Origin: Gaiellasilicea sp038324115
GTDB taxonomy: Bacteria; Actinomycetota; Thermoleophilia; Gaiellales; Gaiellaceae
Assembly (NCBI GenBank): GCA_038324115.1
Contig: JBBQHQ010000097.1
Location: forward strand, 1-10,004
Length of the DNA: 10,004 nt
Direction: 5' to 3'
Under the pieces are notes generated by a model. The model was not told the origin of the DNA and did no database searches. It was given only the letters and a program-made list of their open reading frames with translations. The translations under genes were made by a program, and so were the position numbers. Shown here piece after piece: positions 1-5,247 of this stretch. Every line of letters begins with the position of its first letter. Position 1 is the first letter of the stretch.

Positions 1-4
1 CCGG

Positions 5-31
5 GTGGCGTGGGGCGCCACGCGGGCCCGC
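5..31. repeat. GC-rich hairpin pair at window start
   Basis: GTGGCG (5-10) is complementary to CGCCAC (16-21) around a TGGGG loop. It is followed directly by the perfect palindrome GCGGGCCCGC (22-31). These could be terminator or regulatory hairpins for a gene lying left of the window, but no T-tract follows. In sequence this rich in G and C, chance hairpins are common, so the role is uncertain. Confidence 0.3.
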
Positions 32-33
32 CC

Positions 34-84
34 GGGGGGGCGCGGCGCGACGTGTGGGGGGTGTGGGGGGGGGCCGGGGGGTGG
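34..84 (+). other. G-rich tract, candidate G-quadruplex
   Basis: The plus strand carries G runs of 7 (34-40), 6 (56-61), 9 (65-73) and 6 (76-81), the last three separated only by TGT and CC. Four or more tracts of at least three G lie within 26 bases, which satisfies the usual pattern for an intramolecular G-quadruplex. It lies about 190 bp upstream of pdxS in a stretch without a convincing gene. Whether it folds or has a role is unknown. Long homopolymer runs are also places where assembly length errors occur. Confidence 0.5.
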
Positions 85-130
85 CCGGTGTCCTGGCGCT
101 TACAGGGCGCGGCCGGCCCGCAGGCCCGCG

Positions 131-205
131 CCTCTCTACCGAACGCTCCTGTCTGGGCCAGACGGCACCGCCGGCAAGCGGCGGAAACGTCTGGAGGGGG
201 AGAGG
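131..205 (+). other. Candidate structured RNA element upstream of pdxS
   Basis: Three nested complementary blocks can be read directly. CCTCTC (131-136) pairs with GAGAGG (200-205); CCAGACG (158-164) pairs with CGTCTGG (188-194); CCGCCG (168-173) pairs with CGGCGG (179-184) around a GCAAG loop. A GCA/AAA internal loop separates the two inner stems, and CTCC (146-149) can also pair with GGGG (196-199). GTCTGG (151-156) duplicates the 3' strand of the middle stem and could compete for CCAGAC, allowing an alternative fold. I do not recognise a known riboswitch, SRP RNA or tRNA. It may be a 3' element of an upstream gene, an sRNA, or chance pairing in GC-rich DNA. Confidence 0.3.
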
Positions 206-261
206 AGTTGCGTCCGGTTCGTGAATGAATGTCAGATTCGAGCGCCGGATGGAAGAGGGGC

Positions 262-267
262 TACACT
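262..267 (+). promoter_or_regulatory. -10 box TACACT of pdxS, probably leaderless
   Basis: TACACT matches the TANNNT consensus and ends 7 nt before the pdxS ATG at 275. That spacing puts the transcription start on or next to the start codon. No clear -35 hexamer is visible. A purine run (251-260) lies 14 nt from the ATG, rather far for a Shine-Dalgarno sequence, which supports leaderless initiation. Confidence 0.55.
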
Positions 268-274
268 CTTTTCG

Positions 275-1159
275 ATGAGCGAGACAGGCACGATGCGCGT
301 AAAGAGCGGCCTCGCCGAGATGCTGAAGGGCGGCGTGATCATGGATGTGGTCAACGCTGAGCAGGCGAAGATCGCCGAGGACGCGGGCGCGGTTGCGGTG
401 ATGGCGCTGGAGCGCGTTCCTGCAGACATCCGGCGTGACGGCGGCGTCTCCCGCATGTCCGATCCCGCGATGATCTCGGAGATCCAGGCGACCGTCTCGA
501 TCCCCGTGATGGCCAAGTGCCGGATCGGCCACTTCGCCGAGGCGCAGATCCTCCAGGCGCTCGAGGTCGACTACATCGACGAGTCCGAGGTGCTGACCCC
601 CGCGGACATCGCGCACCACGTGGACAAGTGGGGCTTCACCGTCCCGTTCGTCTGCGGCGCGACGAACCTGGGCGAGGCGCTGCGGCGGATCGCCGAGGGC
701 GCCGCGATGATCCGGACGAAGGGCGAGGCCGGCACCGGCGACATCGTCAACGCCGTCACGCACATGCGCGCGGTCTTCGGCGGGATCCGCCGGCTCCAGT
801 CGCTGCGCCCCGAGGAGCTGTACGCCGAGGCGAAGGAGCTGCGCGCCCCGTACGACCTCGTCCGCTGGGTCGCCGAGAACGGCCGCCTCCCGGTCGTCAC
901 CTTCACCGCGGGCGGGATCGCGACCCCAGCCGACGCTTCCCTCTGCATGCAGCTCGGCGCGGACGGCGTCTTCGTCGGCTCCGGGATCTTCAAGTCCGGC
1001 GATCCCGCGCTCCGCGCGAAGGCGATCGTCGAGGCGACGACGCACTACGCGGATCCCGAGATCCTTGCGCGCGTCTCCGCCGGCCTCGGGGAGGCGATGG
1101 TGGGCATCTCCACCTCGACCCTCGAGCCCAGCGAGCTCCTCGAAACCCGCGGCTGGTAG
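275..1159 (+). CDS. pdxS: Pyridoxal 5'-phosphate synthase subunit PdxS
   Basis: This 294-residue protein is the synthase subunit of the DXP-independent PLP synthase. It condenses ribose 5-phosphate, glyceraldehyde 3-phosphate and ammonia (supplied by PdxT) into PLP in the cytosol; the family forms a dodecamer of TIM barrels. The expected residues are present at the family's usual numbering: D24 in IMDV, K81 in VMAKCRIGH (pentose phosphate imine) and K149 in RTKGEAGTG (second imine lysine), plus the late phosphate-binding glycines GADGVFVGSGIFKSG. The frame is open upstream to position 5, but that stretch is low-complexity and unlike PdxS. Starting at ATG 275 gives MSETGTMRVK, which aligns with other PdxS N-termini and restores the family length. 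Its glutaminase partner pdxT lies 1.7 kb downstream, separated by two other genes. A second in-frame ATG at 293 would lose conserved N-terminal residues. Confidence 0.97.
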   Translation: MSETGTMRVKSGLAEMLKGGVIMDVVNAEQAKIAEDAGAVAVMALERVPADIRRDGGVSRMSDPAMISEIQATVSIPVMAKCRIGHFAEAQILQALEVDYIDESEVLTPADIAHHVDKWGFTVPFVCGATNLGEALRRIAEGAAMIRTKGEAGTGDIVNAVTHMRAVFGGIRRLQSLRPEELYAEAKELRAPYDLVRWVAENGRLPVVTFTAGGIATPADASLCMQLGADGVFVGSGIFKSGDPALRAKAIVEATTHYADPEILARVSAGLGEAMVGISTSTLEPSELLETRGW

Positions 1160-1187
1160 GCCACGCCACTGGCCGGCACCGCCTCCC

Positions 1188-1232
1188 GGGCGGCGGAGCC
1201 GCCCTCCGGCGCCGACTCGCGCCAGAGGCGCG
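1188..1232. terminator. Two hairpins between convergent pdxS and kinase
   Basis: The 79-bp gap between the pdxS stop and the stop of the opposing kinase gene holds two perfect inverted repeats: GGGCGGC/GCCGCCC with a GGA loop (1188-1204), and CGCGCC/GGCGCG with an AGA loop (1218-1232). Position between two converging genes suggests bidirectional termination. Neither is followed by a good T-tract, although GGTTTA follows the second on the plus strand, so this is not a classical intrinsic terminator. Confidence 0.45.
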
Positions 1233-1238
1233 GCCGGT

Positions 1239-2048
1239 TTAGGGCCAGCCGTCGGCCGAGGCTGCCGCGGCGGCTCCGGCGGCACAGGCTCGGGCGAGCG
1301 CCTCGGCGTGGGCGAGGCCCTCGACGAGCGCGACGAGCAGGGTCGCGGCAAAGGCGTCGCCTGCACCCGCGCCGTCCGCGCCGACTGCGGCAGCGTGCCG
1401 GATGACCGTGCCGTCCGCCGCGAGCAGCGCCCCCTCGGCGCCGAGGGTCACGCAGGCGACGTCGTGCCTCGTCGCCAGAAGCCGGGCCGCCTCCTCCGGC
1501 TCCGCGCCCGTGAGCGCGCGCGCCTCGGCGGCGTTCGCGACGAGCACGCGCGCATCCGCGAGCGCATCGCCCGCCCTCTCTGCGAGCCCCGGGGAGCCGG
1601 CGGTCGCGGCCGTCCAGCCGCTCGCGCCGGCGAGCGCGGCCCGGGCGGCCGGCGCCGAGTCGGCGTGGAGGAGGGCGAAGCCCGAGACGAGCACGGCATC
1701 CACGTCGAGCCCGGTCAGGTCGGCCTCAGCCAGGGCCCGGTTGGCGCCGCGGTCGACGGCGAGCTCGCCGTCCAGGTGCGCCACCGATCCCGTCGGCGCC
1801 TCCGGGTCGCGGGCGAGCGCCGGGCGGACGCCGCGCGCGCGGAGAGCCGCCTCGAGCGCGCCGGCGGCGAGATCGTCCCCGACGCGGCCGACGCACGTCG
1901 CGGCAGCTCCGGCGGCGGCCGCCCAGACCGCGGCGTTGGCGGCGGTGCCGCCCGCGTGGAGCCGGATCGACGCCTCGTGGGTCCCGCCGCCGCGCACGAC
2001 TCGGAGATCGACCATGACGTCTCCGACGGCGGTGAAGGAGCTCGCCAT
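1239..2048 (-). CDS. PfkB/ribokinase-family kinase
   Basis: This 269-residue protein belongs to the PfkB (ribokinase-like) family of ATP-dependent kinases for sugars, nucleosides and related alcohols. Visible motifs in order are an N-terminal AVGDVMVDL strand, first signature GGTAANAAVWAAAAG running to VGRVGDD (33-59), the NxxE magnesium motif in ANAAEARALTG (171-181), TLGAEGALL (201-209), and second signature GADGAGAGDAFAATLL (223-238) with catalytic base D231. It is somewhat shorter than the usual 300 or so residues and very alanine-rich. The substrate cannot be read from sequence. The GGTxxN signature resembles sugar kinases rather than pyridoxal kinases, so its place between pdxS and pdxT does not make it a vitamin B6 kinase. 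ATG 2048 is chosen because it precedes the first beta strand directly and has a -10 box 6 nt upstream. Confidence 0.9.
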   Translation of the reverse strand: MASSFTAVGDVMVDLRVVRGGGTHEASIRLHAGGTAANAAVWAAAAGAAATCVGRVGDDLAAGALEAALRARGVRPALARDPEAPTGSVAHLDGELAVDRGANRALAEADLTGLDVDAVLVSGFALLHADSAPAARAALAGASGWTAATAGSPGLAERAGDALADARVLVANAAEARALTGAEPEEAARLLATRHDVACVTLGAEGALLAADGTVIRHAAAVGADGAGAGDAFAATLLVALVEGLAHAEALARACAAGAAAAASADGWP

Positions 2049-2054
2049 GCCCGG

Positions 2055-2060
2055 AGGATA
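2055..2060 (-). promoter_or_regulatory. -10 box TATCCT of the PfkB-family kinase
   Basis: On the minus strand TATCCT fits TANNNT and ends 6 nt before the kinase ATG at 2048, again predicting a leaderless transcript. It sits in the 41-bp gap shared with the divergent gene at 2090, so the two promoters must nearly touch. Confidence 0.55.
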
Positions 2061-2074
2061 GGCCGGGGCTCCTT

Positions 2075-2082
2075 CATACTTG
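2075..2082 (+). promoter_or_regulatory. Weak -10 candidate for the gene at 2090
   Basis: CATACT (2075-2080) resembles TATACT with one mismatch, and the overlapping TACTTG (2077-2082) has the 7-nt spacing to ATG 2090 seen at other genes here but lacks the final T. GAGGTG (2082-2087) is SD-like but only 2 nt from the ATG, too close to work well. The -10 reading is therefore preferred, with low certainty. Confidence 0.35.
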
Positions 2083-2089
2083 AGGTGAG

Positions 2090-2812
2090 ATGCCCTACGA
2101 CCTCGCGCACTTCGACGTCGACTTGATCCGCCCGCTCACGCAGGAGCTGCGGGAGCTGCCCGCGGTGGAGACGATCGAGGAGGACGCTCAGCAGATCGTC
2201 GAGCATCTCCGCTCCGCCCTGGTCGATCCGGTGGGCGAGCCCGTGCTCGCGCTCGCTCGGTTGTACAAGACCGAGCGGTTCGAGCGCCTGGCCCCGGACC
2301 TGCAGGAGTTCGCCGCCGGTGTCCTCGGCGAGGTGCCGGAGCCGCACGTCCGCTGCCTCACTCTGCTCGGGACGGCGGGGGACGAGCCGGCCTGGAACGA
2401 TCGTGCGCTCTCGAACGGTCATCGGACGATCCCGCTCCCGAGCGAGCAGTTCATCGAGCGCCTGCCCATGGTCGCCGGCCTGATCCGCAACCTCGGTCTC
2501 GACCTCGGCGTCGTCGTCACGCCGCCGGAGGGGCACGAGGCCCGGGAGCTCGCCGGCCGGACGAACAACGTCTTCCACGTCGCCGAGGCGGTGGGCAGCT
2601 CGTGGCTCCCGGCCCAGGACGAGTTCATCGTTCCGTACGGGATCCGCTCGGCCGTCGGGTTCGGAGGGATCCTGCTGACCGGCGACTTCTTCGCCGTCGT
2701 CCTCTTCCCGCGCGTGGCGGTGTCGGACGCGGTCGCGCGAACCTTGAAGATCCTCGCCCAGCCGATCGCCGCGCGCTTCCTCCCGTTCACCGCCGGCGTT
2801 AGGCGCCGTTAG
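2090..2812 (+). CDS. Stand-alone sensor-like protein of unknown function
   Basis: This is a 240-residue soluble protein without signal peptide or membrane segments. From memory, the stretch from LARLYKTERFERL (55-67) through CLTLLGTAGDEPAWNDR (89-105), IPLPSEQ (114-120), NNVFHV (159-164), the PAQDEFIVPYGIRS run (174-187) and GFGGILLTGDFFAVVLFPRV (190-209) resembles a domain at the N-terminus of some bacterial sensor kinases and GAF-type signalling proteins in cyanobacteria and others. The alternating strands and the late GFGG-FAVVLF pattern fit a GAF/PAS-like fold. Here no kinase, GGDEF or regulator domain is attached. The ligand is unknown. It is divergent from the PfkB kinase over 41 bp and ends 24 bp before pdxT, so it may be cotranscribed into pdxT as well as pdxT having its own promoter. 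The family recollection needs a profile search; that the ORF is real is well supported by conserved-looking blocks and context. Confidence 0.8.
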   Translation: MPYDLAHFDVDLIRPLTQELRELPAVETIEEDAQQIVEHLRSALVDPVGEPVLALARLYKTERFERLAPDLQEFAAGVLGEVPEPHVRCLTLLGTAGDEPAWNDRALSNGHRTIPLPSEQFIERLPMVAGLIRNLGLDLGVVVTPPEGHEARELAGRTNNVFHVAEAVGSSWLPAQDEFIVPYGIRSAVGFGGILLTGDFFAVVLFPRVAVSDAVARTLKILAQPIAARFLPFTAGVRRR

Positions 2813-2824
2813 CCGCCCGCTTTC

Positions 2825-2830
2825 TACAAT
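2825..2830 (+). promoter_or_regulatory. -10 box TACAAT of pdxT, leaderless
   Basis: TACAAT, one base off the TATAAT consensus and a full TANNNT match, ends 6 nt before the pdxT ATG at 2837. There is no Shine-Dalgarno sequence in the intervening GGGCGC or just upstream. It lies within the 24-bp gap after the previous stop codon. No convincing -35 hexamer is seen. Confidence 0.65.
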
Positions 2831-2836
2831 GGGCGC

Positions 2837-3391
2837 ATGACGATCGGTGTCCTCGCCCTGCAGGGAAATTTCCGCGAGCACGTGGCGATGCTGCGCAAGC
2901 TCGGGGCGGACGTCGTGGAGGTTCGGCTCCCCGAGCAGCTCGACGGGCTCGACGGGCTCGTGATCCCCGGCGGCGAGTCGACCGCGATCACGCGCCTGAT
3001 GCGCCTCTACGGCCTCGAGGACGCGCTCCGCGGGTTCCCGGCGCCCGTCTTCGGCACCTGCGCGGGGATGATCCTGCTCGACCGCGCCCACCTCGGTCTC
3101 ATTGACCTCGAGGTCGAGCGGAACGCGTACGGGCGCCAGGTCGCGAGCTTCGAGGCCGAGCTCGACCTCGCCGGCGACGACCAGCCGCTGACCGGGATCT
3201 TCATCCGGGCGCCGCGGGTCGCGAAGTGGGGGCCCGAGGTCGAGGTGCTCGCGAGCCACGCAGGCGAGCCTGTCCTGCTGCGCGACGGCCGCATCCTCGT
3301 CGCAGCGTTCCATCCGGAGCTGACGGGGGATACCAGGGTGCACGAGCGTTTCTTGGAACTCGTACGGGAGGAGCAGGGTGTCCGGGCATAG
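2837..3391 (+). CDS. pdxT: Pyridoxal 5'-phosphate synthase glutaminase subunit PdxT
   Basis: PdxT is the class I glutamine amidotransferase partner of PdxS. It hydrolyses glutamine and channels ammonia into the PdxS barrel. The 184-residue protein shows GVLALQGNFREH (4-15), the oxyanion motif PGGEST (44-49), nucleophile C75 in GTCAGMILL, ERNAYGRQ (94-101), FIRAP (122-126) and the H159/E161 pair in FHPELTGD, completing the Cys-His-Glu triad. It is about a dozen residues shorter than the Bacillus enzyme, partly because the loop between GTCAGMILL and HLGLID is shortened by roughly 7-8 residues; the catalytic residues are unaffected. ATG 2837 starts exactly at the first beta strand. It overlaps yebC by 14 bp, so the two are surely cotranscribed and probably translationally coupled. 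Confidence 0.97.
   Translation: MTIGVLALQGNFREHVAMLRKLGADVVEVRLPEQLDGLDGLVIPGGESTAITRLMRLYGLEDALRGFPAPVFGTCAGMILLDRAHLGLIDLEVERNAYGRQVASFEAELDLAGDDQPLTGIFIRAPRVAKWGPEVEVLASHAGEPVLLRDGRILVAAFHPELTGDTRVHERFLELVREEQGVRA
3366..3373 (+). promoter_or_regulatory. Shine-Dalgarno of yebC inside pdxT
   Basis: GGGAGGAG lies within the last codons of pdxT, and its GGAGG core ends 6 nt before the yebC GTG at 3378. This good ribosome-binding site decides the GTG start and contrasts with the SD-less heads of the transcription units in this window. Confidence 0.75.
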
Positions 3392-4133
3392 CAAGTGGTC
3401 GACGATCAAACACAAGAAGGGCGTGGCGGACGCGAAGCGCGGCCAGCTCTTCACCAAGCTCTCGAAGGCGATCATCGTCGCCGCCAAGGAAGGCGGGCCC
3501 GACCCCGACAACAACCTCTCGCTCCAGAACGCGATCGAGAAGGCCCGCTCCTACTCGATGCCGAAGGACAACATCGAGCGCGCGATCGCCCGCGGCGCCG
3601 GCACGGACGCTGACGGGGCCGCCTACGAGACGGTGATCTACGAGGGCTACGGCCCGGACGGGGTCGCCGTGCTCGTCGAGGCGCTGACCGACAACCGGAA
3701 CCGGACCGCCTCCGATGTCCGCCACATCTTCGCCAAGAACGGCGGCAACCTCGGCACGACCGGCTCCGTCGCGTGGCTCTTCGAGCGGCGCGGCGTCGTG
3801 CTCGTGGACGCCGAGGCGACCGACGAGGACGAGCTGATGCTGGCGGCCGCCGACGGCGGCGCCGACGACATCGAGCGCGACGGCTCCGTCTTCCAGGTCT
3901 CGACCGCCCCCGAGTCGCTGGCCGCGGTCCGCGAGGCGGTCGAGGCGGCGGGGATCGAGATCCAGTCGGCCGAGCTGACGATGATCCCGAAGACGACCGT
4001 CGAGGTCGCGGAGGAGGGCTCCGCGAGGAAGCTGATCCGCCTGATCGAGGCGCTCGAGGAGAACGACGACGTCCAGGAGGTCTCGGCGAACTTCGACATC
4101 CCCGAGCAGGTGCTGGAGGCCGTCGCCTCCTAG
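3378..4133 (+). CDS. yebC: YebC/TACO1 family protein
   Basis: This is a 251-residue member of the YebC/PmpR/TACO1 family, recognisable from MSGHSKWSTIKHKKG (1-15), DAKRGQLFTKLSKAI (18-32), MPKDNIERAIARG (61-73), YEGYGPDGVAVLVEALTDNRNRT (88-110), the GGNLGTTGSVAWLF run (121-134) and a C-terminal domain with ELTMIPKTTV. Length and domain arrangement are normal. Family members were first annotated as transcriptional regulators; mitochondrial TACO1 promotes translation, and recent bacterial work links YebC proteins to translation through proline-rich stretches. It starts with GTG behind a strong SD inside pdxT and is followed by a hairpin (4144-4165) before the separate ruvC promoter. Its conserved place between pdxT and ruvC is typical of Actinomycetota. 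Confidence 0.96.
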   Translation: MSGHSKWSTIKHKKGVADAKRGQLFTKLSKAIIVAAKEGGPDPDNNLSLQNAIEKARSYSMPKDNIERAIARGAGTDADGAAYETVIYEGYGPDGVAVLVEALTDNRNRTASDVRHIFAKNGGNLGTTGSVAWLFERRGVVLVDAEATDEDELMLAAADGGADDIERDGSVFQVSTAPESLAAVREAVEAAGIEIQSAELTMIPKTTVEVAEEGSARKLIRLIEALEENDDVQEVSANFDIPEQVLEAVAS

Positions 4134-4143
4134 CTCCGAGCCC

Positions 4144-4165
4144 GTTCCTTCGCGGAGGGAGGAAC
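4144..4165 (+). terminator. Hairpin after yebC
   Basis: GTTCCTTC (4144-4151) pairs with GGAGGAAC (4158-4165), 8 bp including one U-G pair, around a GCGGAG loop. It begins 10 bp after the yebC stop and precedes the ruvC -10 box. It could end the pdxT-yebC transcript, but no T-tract follows, and its 3' arm lies where a ruvC -35 element would be, so an operator role is possible too. Confidence 0.35.
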
Positions 4166-4180
4166 GTCCGGTGCGCTGCC

Positions 4181-4186
4181 TAACCT
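4181..4186 (+). promoter_or_regulatory. -10 box TAACCT of the ruvCAB operon
   Basis: TAACCT fits TANNNT and ends 6 nt before the ruvC GTG at 4193. No SD lies between, which predicts a leaderless GTG-start mRNA. No LexA-type palindrome was noticed near it, so damage induction is not evident from sequence. Confidence 0.55.
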
Positions 4187-4192
4187 TTCCTC

Positions 4193-4681
4193 GTGAAGGT
4201 TCTCGGCATCGACCCAGGGACTGCTGCATGCGGGTACGGGATCGTCCACGAAAGCGGAGGCCGTATCAGGCAAATCGACCACGGCTGGTGGCAAACGCCC
4301 GCCCGGGAACGCCCGGAGCTCCGCCTCAAGACGATCTTCGAGGGAGTGCAGGCGCTCATTGCGGAGCACGAGCCGGACGGCGTCGCGCTGGAAGAGTCCT
4401 TCGTGGGGGCAGACGCCCGCACCGCGCTCTCCGTCGGGCAGGCGCGCGGCGCCGTGCTGGTCGCGGCCGCGTGCGCCGGCGTCGAATGCGCTGAGTACGC
4501 GCCCGCCCGCGTGAAGCAGGCCGTCTGCGGCTACGGCCGCGCCGAGAAGGCCCAGGTGCAGCGGATGGTGCGCGCGATCCTCGGCATGGACACGATTCCG
4601 ACCCCGAACCACGCGGCCGACGCGCTCGCCGTGGCGATCTGCCACGCGCTGGCGCCGCCGCTGCTCAGGATCTCCGCATGA
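4193..4681 (+). CDS. ruvC: Holliday junction endonuclease RuvC
   Basis: RuvC is the RNase H-fold dimeric nuclease that cuts Holliday junctions after RuvAB branch migration. The 162-residue protein carries acidic residue D7 in GIDPGT, E67 in ALEESF, and H140/D143 in NHAADALAVAIC; the histidine in place of the third aspartate is seen in other RuvC proteins such as the Thermus enzyme. AEYAPARVKQAVCGYGRAEKAQVQ (100-123) is the family's DNA-binding helix region. The GTG start at 4193 puts the first catalytic Asp at position 7, as in E. coli. The length is normal. The stop codon overlaps the ruvA start as ATGA. Confidence 0.97.
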   Translation: MKVLGIDPGTAACGYGIVHESGGRIRQIDHGWWQTPARERPELRLKTIFEGVQALIAEHEPDGVALEESFVGADARTALSVGQARGAVLVAAACAGVECAEYAPARVKQAVCGYGRAEKAQVQRMVRAILGMDTIPTPNHAADALAVAICHALAPPLLRISA

Positions 4682-5247
4682 TCTCCCGGCTCCGCGGCGC
4701 CGGCACCGTCGTCTCCGAGGGCCTGATCGTGGACGTGGGTGGGGTCGGTTACATCGTCGCCGCCTCCGCAGGCGCGCTCCGCAAGGCTGCGCTCGAGCAG
4801 GAGGTCGTGGTCGAGACCTACCTGCACGTCCGCGAGGACGTCCTCCAGCTCTACGGCTTCGCCGACGGCGCCGAGCGCGAGCTCTTCATCCACCTCCTGA
4901 CCGTGAACGGGGTCGGCCCCAAGGTCGCCCTCGCGATCGTCTCCGGCTCTTCTGTCGGCGAGCTGCGCCGGGCGATCGCGCTCGAGGACGTCGCCCGCTT
5001 CCAGGCGATCCCCGGGATCGGGAAGAAGACCGCCGAGCGGATCGTGCTCGAGCTGAAGGGCAAGCTCGGGAGCGAGGAGGTGACGCCGATCTCGGCCGCC
5101 GCCGGCACCCCGGCGCACGTGACCGCGCGCGAGGCGCTCGTCGAGCTCGGCTACACGCTCGTCGAGGCCGAGCAGGCGCTCGCCTCGATCGACCCGGACC
5201 TGCCCGCGACCGAGCGCGTCAGGCTGGCGCTCCGGCAGGCGGCCTAG
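4678..5247 (+). CDS. ruvA: Holliday junction branch migration protein RuvA
   Basis: RuvA is the tetrameric junction-binding subunit that clamps the four-way junction and positions RuvB motors. The 189-residue protein has an N-terminal OB-fold domain (about 1-63: MISRLRGAG, VGGVGYIV, YLHVREDVLQLYGF), two helix-hairpin-helix motifs (LLTVNGVGPKVALAI, about 73-87, and FQAIPGIGKKTAERI, about 107-121), and a C-terminal RuvB-binding domain (about 145-189) after a flexible linker SAAAGTPAHV. The start is fixed by the 4-bp ATGA overlap with ruvC, and AGGA at 4667-4670 with 7-nt spacing provides an SD. Length is typical. ruvB follows with no gap. Confidence 0.97.
   Translation: MISRLRGAGTVVSEGLIVDVGGVGYIVAASAGALRKAALEQEVVVETYLHVREDVLQLYGFADGAERELFIHLLTVNGVGPKVALAIVSGSSVGELRRAIALEDVARFQAIPGIGKKTAERIVLELKGKLGSEEVTPISAAAGTPAHVTAREALVELGYTLVEAEQALASIDPDLPATERVRLALRQAA

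Noticed and set aside
5..274. Upstream extension of the pdxS reading frame to 384 residues
   Set aside because: The extra 90 residues are Gly/Arg/Pro-rich translation of G-runs, unlike PdxS. The start at 275 gives the family length and places D24, K81 and K149 at the usual numbers.
1..274. tRNA, SRP RNA or known riboswitch upstream of pdxS
   Set aside because: No T-arm GGTTCGAAT-like motif with CCA end, no SRP GGAA apical domain, and no riboswitch consensus I could recognise.
1239..2048. Kinase as a pyridoxal kinase because of neighbouring pdxS and pdxT
   Set aside because: The GGTxxN first signature and DGAGAGD second signature are typical of sugar/nucleoside PfkB kinases; context alone is not enough.
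1715..3514. 599-codon minus-strand open frame opposite the sensor-like gene and pdxT
   Set aside because: It spans the ends of several real genes and their promoters and has no recognisable motif. It is a shadow of the plus-strand coding sequence.
4134..4192. LexA/SOS box controlling ruvCAB
   Set aside because: No actinobacterial SOS-box type palindrome (GAAC-N4-GTTC form) is present; the GTTCC/GGAAC arms here are spaced as an RNA hairpin with a longer loop.
3201..4229. 342-codon minus-strand open frame opposite yebC
   Set aside because: Antisense shadow of yebC without domain signatures.
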